Shown here piece by piece: positions 16,602 to 23,692 of a DNA stretch of 42,653 bases; position 1 is the stretch's first letter; each line of letters opens with the position of its first letter. The notes under the pieces are model-generated. The model saw nothing but the letters and a program-made list of their open reading frames with translations, ran no database searches and was not told where the DNA came from. Source of the DNA: Gp13-AA77 sp036521995 (lineage in GTDB: Bacteria; Acidobacteriota; Terriglobia; UBA7540). The stretch is taken from NCBI GenBank assembly GCA_036521995.1, contig DATDGR010000341.1, positions 1 to 42,653 on the forward strand, read 5' to 3'. A program made the translations under genes and the position numbers.

Positions 16602-18191
16602 CTACTCAATCCGCTTCGCGTGAGTATCCTGGCCGCCCTGGTGCAGGATCAGTTCCGTCACGCGACCTTGGCCGTCGCGTACGAAAGTGATCTGGGCGTC
16701 GGAGACCTTGGGAAAGAATTCGCTATCCGACTCCGCAAATATTTCCGCCTTTGGTTGGCCGGTGGCTTGGGCAAAAAGGTGATCGCCTTCCTGTGTGATG
16801 GTGAGGATGAAATTCGGAGCGAGTTGGAAGCGGCCCACGTAATCGCGGAAGAGGGCCGGATCGACCCTGACGATGGTGCGTTCGTCCGGCTTGTAGTTTG
16901 GCCAGCCGTATTCGTGGCTGATCGCAAACAGAATTTCGGTAATCAGTCGGCTACCGCTATCGGAGTTGGTCATGACGGCTGCACCTTGCCCCGTGTGCGC
17001 GTAGGCCACCAGGATGCACTGGAAGCCCTCGTTGGCACCGCCGTGGCTGAATTGCAGGGTCCGGCCTTCGCCTTCCACGAAAACACCCAACCCGTCGTTC
17101 TCCATCTGGCGTGTGATCATCTGCTGAGCCATCGCCTGCGAGATCACGCTGTGCGACTTCCCGGCGAGCGCGTCGTCAATGCCAAGGGCAAAGCGGGCGA
17201 GGTCACTCGGCGTGGTCCAGAGACCGGCGGCCGCGAGCTCCGGATAGGTGTGATAATTCCCCGCCACAGGTGTGCCGTCACTGCGGTAGGCCGTGGCCGC
17301 GAACGGCCGCCAGTCCTCGCGCAGCGGCTGCGAGTAGGCGCTTTCCTTCATGCCAAAGTTGTTCAGGACGGTTCGCCGCATGATCTCGGGGAAAGGCTCG
17401 CCCAGCACGTCGATGAGCATTTGTTGCATCACCGTATAGCCGCCGCCCGAGTAGCGCCACTTGACGCCCGGAACCGTGTCCACGCGAATGGCCTCGGTGT
17501 TCGCCGGCCTAACGCCGTCAAGTACCTGAACGAGCGTCGGCACGGGCGTGCCTGCTTCGTAACCCGGAAAGCCGTGAATGGTAAGTCCGGCGCTGTGACT
17601 CAGAATGCGCCGCAAGGTCACCTTCTGCTCGCGGGTGAAGTCGTTGTCCGGAACCTGCCATGATTTCAGGTAGTCGTTGACGTTGCGGTCCAGGTCGAGC
17701 TTGCCTTGCTCGACGAAGTGAAGCGCGGCGGCAGCGGCCACGGACTTACTGATGGAGGCAGCCTGGAAGCGCGTGTCCGGCGTTACCAGCCGTTTGGCGG
17801 CGACGTCGGCAAATCCGTAACCGCGCGCCCAATCGATGCGGCCACGGTCGATCACCGCAATGCTGACGCCCGGCACCTTGTAGAACGCCATACGGTCGGC
17901 AAGGTTCATCGCCGAGGTTGGCTCTCCCTTGACTACCACGGGCGGCAGCAGGCCGTGCTCAACACGGGCGATGCGTTCCTCGACGCTCGACGTGCTGGCG
18001 TGAACGCCAGCGCCCGGGACGGCTGCGGACAGAACGTCGCTGAGGGGCTTGAACGCCCCCGCCAAGACAACTGCAGCCGCGAGCCCTACCGTTAGAAGAT
18101 TCAGGCTGGACTCCGTGATACGAGTCTTCAGTTTCTTCTCCGCGCGGCAAGACCTACCTACGTGTTGATTAAGCTTAGACTTGTTGGTCAA
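16602..18191 (-). CDS. Beta-lactamase-fold serine hydrolase (class C/esterase type)
   Basis: A 529-residue exported serine hydrolase. The catalytic motifs are SISK (nucleophile Ser146, Lys149), YSG as the Tyr motif and HGG in place of KTG, the arrangement of class C-like peptidases/esterases rather than true resistance enzymes. A hydrophobic segment (LLTVGLAAAVVLAGAF) is the export signal or anchor. A C-terminal lipocalin-like beta domain (about 435-529) follows. The frame is open to 18365, but that part overlaps the RelE-type toxin gene in another frame. The TTG at 18191, with GGGGGAAG just upstream, is the more likely start. It begins 22 nt after the toxin stop and may be read from the same transcript. 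Confidence 0.8.
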   Translation of the reverse strand: MTNKSKLNQHVGRSCRAEKKLKTRITESSLNLLTVGLAAAVVLAGAFKPLSDVLSAAVPGAGVHASTSSVEERIARVEHGLLPPVVVKGEPTSAMNLADRMAFYKVPGVSIAVIDRGRIDWARGYGFADVAAKRLVTPDTRFQAASISKSVAAAAALHFVEQGKLDLDRNVNDYLKSWQVPDNDFTREQKVTLRRILSHSAGLTIHGFPGYEAGTPVPTLVQVLDGVRPANTEAIRVDTVPGVKWRYSGGGYTVMQQMLIDVLGEPFPEIMRRTVLNNFGMKESAYSQPLREDWRPFAATAYRSDGTPVAGNYHTYPELAAAGLWTTPSDLARFALGIDDALAGKSHSVISQAMAQQMITRQMENDGLGVFVEGEGRTLQFSHGGANEGFQCILVAYAHTGQGAAVMTNSDSGSRLITEILFAISHEYGWPNYKPDERTIVRVDPALFRDYVGRFQLAPNFILTITQEGDHLFAQATGQPKAEIFAESDSEFFPKVSDAQITFVRDGQGRVTELILHQGGQDTHAKRIE

Positions 18192-18213
18192 CGAGCTTCC
18201 CCCAGACCCCAAC

Positions 18214-18501
18214 CTACCGTTGGATCGGCCTCCTGCGGGCATGGCGGATAGTGAGGATTTGCACGTTTTCGCCCTTGACCCGGTAGAGGATGCGATAGAC
18301 GCTGTGACCTTCGCCGTACAGCCGTTGGCGCACGCCTTTCGCGCGAAGAGTGGCTTCGGGCGCAAAGGCGCCGCGCTCAGGGAACTCGGCTAGGGTCTCG
18401 ATGGCGTCGCACAGTCCGTCAAACCATTCCAGCGTCACGCCCCGAACCAGCCTGTCGAGATCCCGCTCAGCCCGCTTTTGATACAGGACGCGATACGCCA
18501 A
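18214..18501 (-). CDS. RelE/ParE-superfamily toxin
   Basis: A 95-residue toxin of a type II toxin-antitoxin pair. It has the RelE/ParE pattern: an N-terminal strand (AYRVLYQKRAERDLDRL), then the central helix pair, then basic strands VRQRLYGEGHSVYRILY and a C-terminal ILTIRHARR. Basic residues and a tyrosine are available for an mRNA-interferase (RelE-like) activity; a gyrase-poisoning ParE type cannot be excluded. The start overlaps the antitoxin 3' end by 35 nt, which implies translational coupling. Confidence 0.88.
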   Translation of the reverse strand: MAYRVLYQKRAERDLDRLVRGVTLEWFDGLCDAIETLAEFPERGAFAPEATLRAKGVRQRLYGEGHSVYRILYRVKGENVQILTIRHARRRPIQR

Positions 18502-18763
18502 AGTGCTTCTTCCTCAATTGTGCATGAACTTGTTGGGCGGGCCGGCCTTCACCGTCTTCCGCCAGGGCTTCGTTCACGGCCTCGATGGTTTCGAAGCGAT
18601 CCTTCCACTCTTCATAAGCCTCGGCATCGAACACGACGAAGCGCGCTTTGCCCTCCACGGTCAAGACCAGGGGTCGGTGGGTCTTCTTGAGCAGGCGGGC
18701 GAACCGTGCCGTTTGGCGTTTGAAGGTCGTCAGAGGATGGATGTCTTGTGCTACGTCAATCAT
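18467..18763 (-). CDS. Phd/YefM-family antitoxin
   Basis: A 98-residue antitoxin with an N-terminal DNA-binding Phd/YefM domain. The motif HPLTTFKRQTARFARLLKKTHRPLVLTVEGKA is split here only by reading, and VVFDAEAYEEW is the conserved end of that domain. The acidic C-terminal half (about 60-98) would wrap the toxin. The ATG at 18763 is preceded by AGGTG, which is itself part of an inverted repeat covering the promoter, so autoregulation by the antitoxin or the complex is likely. Confidence 0.9.
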   Translation of the reverse strand: MIDVAQDIHPLTTFKRQTARFARLLKKTHRPLVLTVEGKARFVVFDAEAYEEWKDRFETIEAVNEALAEDGEGRPAQQVHAQLRKKHFGVSRPVSKAG

Positions 18764-18764
18764 G

Positions 18765-18809
18765 TTAGCACCTCAAAAGCATCTTATCAGGTGCTAAGAA
18801 GAGGTGCAA
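18765..18809 (-). promoter_or_regulatory. Toxin-antitoxin promoter overlapped by a 9-bp inverted-repeat operator
   Basis: Reading the minus strand, a -35 TTGCAC (18804-18809) and a -10 TAAGAT (18781-18786) are separated by exactly 17 nt. A perfect 9-bp inverted repeat, TTAGCACCT (18765-18773) and AGGTGCTAA (18789-18797), lies across the promoter, one arm in the spacer and the other at the ribosome-binding site. A third partial copy, AGGTGC (18802-18807), overlaps the -35. Occupancy would block RNA polymerase. Confidence 0.7.
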
Positions 18810-18858
18810 GGTCCGCAGAAACGGGGATTGTTGAAGGAGTTGCGTGACACCAGGCTGG

Positions 18859-19641
18859 TCATTCCCCTGGGCTGGATCCCTCGGGAACGGTAAACCCGTA
18901 GCGGCGCATCAAATCGACCGTTTCGGGCTTGCGCAGGAATTCCAGGAACTGCCGGGCCGGCAGCTTCTGCCGGGAAGACTTCAGAATGACGCCTGCCTGA
19001 TCGATAGGAGGGTAGTCGGAGGCCGGAATCGCGAAGGACTTCCCCTTGTCTTTCATGTTTGGCGCCACGGTGAGCGACAGAGCCAGAATGCCGATGTCGG
19101 CGCTGCCCGACACCACAAACTGCGCCGCCTGCGAGATGTTTTCGCCCAGCACCAGCTTGCTCCGAACCTGGTCATAGACTCCCTCGTGCTGCAGGGCGGC
19201 GACGGCGGCCCGACCGTAAGGCGCGTGCTCGGGATTGGCGATGGCGATCTTGCGCACGGCGGGGTCAAGTAAGACCTCAAGGCCGCGGCTCAGGTCGAAG
19301 CGCGAACCATTTGGCGCCCAGAGCACGATTTTTCCTATGGCGTACCGATACAGGCTACCCGGCTCGATCAAGCCGAGAGATTCGAGCTTCTTCGGATAAC
19401 TGATGTCGGCCGAGAAGAACAGGTCAAAGGGAGCGCCGTTCTGAATCTGCGAGAAGAAGTTGCCCGATGAGCCGAAGGACAGAGCCACCGAGTTCCCCGT
19501 CTCGTGCTCAAACCGCTCTGCGACCTCTTGAAAGGCAAAGGTCAGGTCAGCAGCGGCAGCCACCGTGAGATGTTCCGCCGGAGGGCTCGGTGGAGGCGGG
19601 GCCAGCAGGACAAAGAGCAGCAAACCGGAGGGAATCTTCAC
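18859..19641 (-). CDS. modA: Molybdate-binding periplasmic protein ModA
   Basis: A 260-residue extracellular solute-binding protein that delivers molybdate to ModBC. Family hallmarks are AAAADLTFAFQEVAERF at the mature N-terminus, FGSSGNFFSQIQNGAPFDLFFSAD, the domain hinge ANPEHAPYGRAA, and SADIGILALS. The start is GTG at 19641, with GGAGG 8 nt upstream. The longer frame from TTG 19656 lies on that Shine-Dalgarno sequence. A signal peptide (KIPSGLLLFVLLAPPP) precedes the mature protein. It is separated from modB by about 4 kb of unrelated genes on the same strand. Confidence 0.93.
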   Translation of the reverse strand: MKIPSGLLLFVLLAPPPPSPPAEHLTVAAAADLTFAFQEVAERFEHETGNSVALSFGSSGNFFSQIQNGAPFDLFFSADISYPKKLESLGLIEPGSLYRYAIGKIVLWAPNGSRFDLSRGLEVLLDPAVRKIAIANPEHAPYGRAAVAALQHEGVYDQVRSKLVLGENISQAAQFVVSGSADIGILALSLTVAPNMKDKGKSFAIPASDYPPIDQAGVILKSSRQKLPARQFLEFLRKPETVDLMRRYGFTVPEGSSPGE

Positions 19642-19685
19642 CAGCGTGTCCTCCAATTATTTTGAACACACAAGAGACCTCTCCA

Positions 19686-19715
19686 AATATATATTTTTTT
19701 GTCTGATTGGTCCAA
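19686..19715 (-). promoter_or_regulatory. Candidate modA promoter
   Basis: On the minus strand, TTGGAC (complement of 19710-19715) is followed after 18 nt by TATATT (complement of 19686-19691), or after 16 nt by TATATA. An A-rich spacer precedes a short leader of about 40 nt to the GTG start. No clear ModE-type palindrome was found. Confidence 0.4.
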
Positions 19716-19798
19716 CCTAACCGGCTTGAATTGCGTAGCAGGATCTGCGGTGATAAATATTCGCTTTGGGCGTTGTCACTTTTCTCGCGCCGGCCACC

Positions 19799-22042
19799 TT
19801 ACCTCTTTTGTGGCTGAAAATCCGGCACCCCGAATTGCCACAGCAGGAAGCTCCACTGGTCGGCGACCAGTTCGTCCAGCTGAGATCTGGTCCCTCCAAT
19901 GAGGCCGTGCCCGCCCTGATAATCGACGCGCAACAACACCGGTTTGCCGCTGGCAGTTGCAGCCTGAAGCCGGGCTGCCATCTTGCCGGGTTCCCAAGGT
20001 ACGACGCGCGGATCGTTCATGCCGGTGGTCAGCATCACGGCAGGATAATGGGTGCCGTCCGTCACATAATAATAGGCGCTGATCTCGTACAGGTTCTTGA
20101 AACCATCCTGCGTCTTAAGGTCTCCATACTCGGGAACGTTAAGGGGACCGTCGGGCGAGAACATGTCCCGTATCATGTCGGAAAGGCCCACGTCGTCCAG
20201 CGCGGCCGCGAACAGGTCCGGACGCTCGGTAAACGCCCGTGCAATCAGGATGCCCCCGGCGCTGCCCCCTTCCCCGGCGAGCTTCCCCGGCGAGGTATAT
20301 CCATGCTGGACCAAGTATTCTGCGCACGCGATGAAGTCTAGCCACGTGTTGTGCTTATTTTGCTTCATGCCTCCTTGATGCCATTCTTCACCGTATTCGC
20401 CGCCGCCTCGCACATGCGCTACGGCCTGCACACCGCCGCGCTCCAGCCACCCGAGGAACACCGGATTGAAGTATTGAGACATGTTGAGCGCATAAGCCCC
20501 ATAGCCGTAAAGCAGGGTAGGATGTGAGCCATCCAGCTTCAGCCCTTTCTTGGCAATGATGGAAAGCGGAACCAGCGTCCCGTCGTAGCTTCGGACCTTG
20601 ACTTCGACCGCCTCGACGTCAGCCGGATCATCGAAGGGTCCGGGGGGCTGGAGCCCGGTGTCCTTAACTCGCTTCGTATCCGGGTCGTACTGGTAGATGC
20701 GGTAGGCTTTCGTCCAGGAGGTTAGCGCCAACAGGAGGCCCGGCAGGCGTGGGTCTCCGCCCATGAGCTCCAGCGTTCCTCCCATGGGCAGTGAAACCAG
20801 CTCAGGAGCACCCTCGGCATAGGGCACCCGAAGCAGTTTTCCGATGCCGCCATCGAGTTCCTGCACATAGAGCGCGTCCGGCGCCGCCGTAACGTTGGTG
20901 ATGACAGCCTCACTCGCGGGAATCGCGACCCGCGCCGTTGCCAAGTCTGGGCGGGAAAGACTAGTGCGAATCACCTTGGAATGGGGCGCGTTCTTGTGGG
21001 TGACCAAGTACAGATCATCGCCGTGCCAATCGAAGCCGGTGACGGCGTCCTCAGGGTCGGATAGCTTCCTCCAGGGCGTGTCGGGCTTGCCCACGGAGTC
21101 GAGCGGTGCCGTGTAAAGCGTCAGCTCGTTCCTGAAGCCGCGGTTAACGCCGGCAAAGGCATACGTGGTACGAGGGTCGGTAATGACAAAACTACTGTCG
21201 GTGGGATCGAGGTCGATCTCGGGTTTGACGCCGTAACCGAAGACCGCCGGATCGCTTTCGGGGTCGGTTCCCACCCGATGCAGGTACACACGGCTTTTCA
21301 GCCTGCGCTCAGTGGAATCGGCGCCCGGACCGAGCTTCTGAAACCGGATGTGGAAGAACGACCGGTTATCCGCTAGCCATGAAATGCCGCCGTACCAACT
21401 GCGATCGATCGTTTCACCGGCGTCGCGACCGGTGGACACGTCTAGGATGTGAATCACGGCATCCTCTGACCCTCCGGGCGATACGCCATAGGCAACATAT
21501 TGCCGGTCATACGAGGGCACGTAGTAGTTGAGGGAGTAGTGCGTCCCGGGAGCGGTGACGAAATTTCCGGGATCAACCAGCAGCTTTTCCTCTCCACTCA
21601 GCCCATCGCGCTCGTAAAGCTTACTCACTTCTTCAGTCGCCAATCTCTTTTCGTAGTAATACCTCCCGCCTTCGTATCTCTGGACATCACTGATGTGGTA
21701 GGGAGCTGATTGGTCGAGCTGCTTGATACGCTCAAGGAGGTGCTGGCGGCCGGGAATCTTTGCAAGCACTGCTCTCGTGTACTCATCTTGAGCCTTGAAC
21801 CACGCCTGTACTTGTGGGTCTCGAAGATTCTCCATGTAGCGATAGGGGTCTACCACCTTAGTCCCGAAGTAATCCTCGGTGACCGGCCTCACGGCCGCCA
21901 CGGGTGGTGAAGATGGGGCGCCAGGCGGGGATGCCGCCTGAGAATGGGCTCCCACAGACAAGGATCGGAAACATGGAGATGGCCTGATGAGCAAACCCGC
22001 CATCAAAACGAAGGCACAGAGAAGAAATCGATTTCCTCTCAT
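19799..22042 (-). CDS. Prolyl oligopeptidase (S9A family), exported
   Basis: A 747-residue serine peptidase cleaving after proline in short peptides. It has an N-terminal signal (about 1-28), the S9 entry sequence TEDYFGTKVVDPYRYMEN, a seven-bladed propeller (about 120-460) and an alpha/beta-hydrolase domain. The catalytic triad is Ser594 in GGSAGG, Asp677 in NDPRVVP and His712 in GGHG. The spacings (83 and 35 residues) are close to those of pig prolyl oligopeptidase. Start ATG at 22042 with GGGAGGAG upstream. It probably works in the periplasm on peptide uptake or turnover. Confidence 0.95.
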   Translation of the reverse strand: MRGNRFLLCAFVLMAGLLIRPSPCFRSLSVGAHSQAASPPGAPSSPPVAAVRPVTEDYFGTKVVDPYRYMENLRDPQVQAWFKAQDEYTRAVLAKIPGRQHLLERIKQLDQSAPYHISDVQRYEGGRYYYEKRLATEEVSKLYERDGLSGEEKLLVDPGNFVTAPGTHYSLNYYVPSYDRQYVAYGVSPGGSEDAVIHILDVSTGRDAGETIDRSWYGGISWLADNRSFFHIRFQKLGPGADSTERRLKSRVYLHRVGTDPESDPAVFGYGVKPEIDLDPTDSSFVITDPRTTYAFAGVNRGFRNELTLYTAPLDSVGKPDTPWRKLSDPEDAVTGFDWHGDDLYLVTHKNAPHSKVIRTSLSRPDLATARVAIPASEAVITNVTAAPDALYVQELDGGIGKLLRVPYAEGAPELVSLPMGGTLELMGGDPRLPGLLLALTSWTKAYRIYQYDPDTKRVKDTGLQPPGPFDDPADVEAVEVKVRSYDGTLVPLSIIAKKGLKLDGSHPTLLYGYGAYALNMSQYFNPVFLGWLERGGVQAVAHVRGGGEYGEEWHQGGMKQNKHNTWLDFIACAEYLVQHGYTSPGKLAGEGGSAGGILIARAFTERPDLFAAALDDVGLSDMIRDMFSPDGPLNVPEYGDLKTQDGFKNLYEISAYYYVTDGTHYPAVMLTTGMNDPRVVPWEPGKMAARLQAATASGKPVLLRVDYQGGHGLIGGTRSQLDELVADQWSFLLWQFGVPDFQPQKR

Positions 22043-22253
22043 GGGTTGACTCCTCCCGAGTAACGAAGTGCGCAGACTCTGACACCGCGTGCGGCTGGGG
22101 TCAAGGAAGGTGCCGGAATCTGACCGGACGCCAGCATCATCAAGATGCCGCTACGGAGGGTTCGATCAGTTTGGCGTCCCGCACGGACAAAACTCTAACG
22201 GACGGCAGTTGGAGGCACTGACCATAGTGAAAGTGTGCTGCCCAGGCAAGATT

Positions 22254-22330
22254 TGGTGGGCCCACCAGGACTCGAACCTGGGACCGACGGATTATGAGTC
22301 CGCTGCTCTAACCGACTGAGCTATGGGCCC
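22254..22330 (-). tRNA. tRNA with anticodon CAU (Ile2 or elongator Met)
   Basis: A complete cloverleaf is present on the minus strand. The acceptor arm GGGCCCA/TGGGCCC is followed by discriminator A and an encoded CCA. The D arm contains AGCTCAGTCGGTTAGAGC, the anticodon arm GCGGA-CTCATAA-TCCGT, and the T arm the GGTTCGAGTCC loop. The anticodon is CAU. The anticodon-arm and variable-loop context resembles tRNA-Ile2 genes, whose C34 is changed to lysidine, more than elongator tRNA-Met, but the two cannot be separated with certainty by eye. It is 77 nt long including CCA. Confidence 0.93.
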
Positions 22331-22357
22331 TCGAATGACCGGTCCGGCTCCTGATTC

Positions 22358-23485
22358 TTACTTGCTTTCCTTCAGAGCGTCTTCCACCGCCTGGGTGAGG
22401 ATGTCGGGCGAAGGTCCGGGCAGAACCTTGCCGTTGACGAAGAGGGTGGGAGTCTGGGCCACGCTCAATAGCTCGCCTTCGTGGTGCCCCTCATCCACTC
22501 GAGCTTTGCTGGCCTGGGCATCAAAGCAGGCGGCGAGCTTGCCGCGATCGAGGCCCGCCTGCTGTCCGTAATTGAGCAGGAAATCCCGCACCTGGGAGGC
22601 GTTGGTCTGGACGGCATCAATTTCGCTCTGGTGCTGGAAAATCAGCGTGCGATAGGGCAGAAACTTGGAAGGATCGATCTGGTAGGCGCACTCGTTGGCG
22701 ATGGCGCCGGTCTCACCCCACGGGTGCAAGGGGAGCGGGAATTCTTTGAAAACGATGCGGACCTTGTCCTTGTACTTCGGCATGAACTGGTCCTCGAGGT
22801 ATTGGTGCATGCGCGCACAGGACGGGCACTCGAGATCGGCGTACTCCACGATGACCACCGGCGCCTTGGCCGAACCCTGCACAGGCTGATCCTTAAGCGA
22901 CATAGTGCGCAAAGCCTCGCGCCGCGGATCGATGCTGAGGTCAAAAACGCTACTGCCGAGATTCAAGAACTTCTTGTCCTCGGTGACCAGGAAGTCCTGA
23001 TTTTGACTGCTCACGCCGTTGCTGGCGGTCACGGTCAGGTTCAGAAACCCCGGATACTTGGAAGCGTGCAGGGCCCCGGCGGTCAGGTTCACGTTGGCGG
23101 GAACCTTAAACGTGTCGCGGATATATTGGACGGCGGACGCGCCAATTTCGCCATAGAGCGCCATCATATCGCCGAGCAACAGATAACGCCCGTCCTTCGA
23201 AACCGACAAAGGCTGCTGTTTTGGTTGCTTGCCGTCGTCAATGGTGACGACCGTCTGGTAATAGTTTGGGTCCGGTGACGGATCAAACGAGGCGATCGTC
23301 AGCTTGGTGGTACTTACAACGCCGAACTTTTCGCGGACGAAGTGCAGCACCCGGTCGGGGGATGGCGCGTCGTCCTTGGCGGACGGCGCCGGTGACCCCT
23401 TTTGCTTCTGGGACGCGAACACCGTCAGCCCGGCAAGCATCAGGACAGCGGCGGAAGCTCTCCTCGCGCTCTTGAAACTCTTCAT
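22358..23485 (-). CDS. DsbA/DsbG-like thiol oxidoreductase
   Basis: A 375-residue exported protein with a signal sequence (RRASAAVLMLAGLTVFA). A poorly conserved N-terminal domain (about 45-190) precedes a DsbA-type thioredoxin domain. The active site is ECPSC (Cys220, Cys223), and the cis-proline loop is QTPTLFVNG. Two further cysteines, in NECAYQ and AACFDAQ, may form a structural disulfide. It would oxidise or isomerise disulfides in envelope proteins. The ATG at 23485 (MKSFKSARR) is preferred over 23503 because GGAGCG lies at a normal distance upstream. The N-terminal domain may serve dimerisation. Confidence 0.88.
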   Translation of the reverse strand: MKSFKSARRASAAVLMLAGLTVFASQKQKGSPAPSAKDDAPSPDRVLHFVREKFGVVSTTKLTIASFDPSPDPNYYQTVVTIDDGKQPKQQPLSVSKDGRYLLLGDMMALYGEIGASAVQYIRDTFKVPANVNLTAGALHASKYPGFLNLTVTASNGVSSQNQDFLVTEDKKFLNLGSSVFDLSIDPRREALRTMSLKDQPVQGSAKAPVVIVEYADLECPSCARMHQYLEDQFMPKYKDKVRIVFKEFPLPLHPWGETGAIANECAYQIDPSKFLPYRTLIFQHQSEIDAVQTNASQVRDFLLNYGQQAGLDRGKLAACFDAQASKARVDEGHHEGELLSVAQTPTLFVNGKVLPGPSPDILTQAVEDALKESK

Positions 23486-23692
23486 TTGGATTGGTCGCTC
23501 CATTCCCCGTGGACATCACCAGGCGGAGATCTAAAGGGGTTCTCCCGATGGCCGGCGAAGTATTAATTGTAACGAAGGGCGGGCGGAAAAATCAACCAAG
23601 TGGCAAGGCGCAAGCCCAGGGCGTCGCCTTCGCGGCCGTACGGCAGGGGCTGTCCCGCGACCCTGCCTTCTCAAGCAGCTTCCCGAGCCTCC

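Noticed and set aside
19681..19720. A ModE operator upstream of modA
   Set aside because: There is an ATATATAT tract, but no spaced palindrome of the ModE type.
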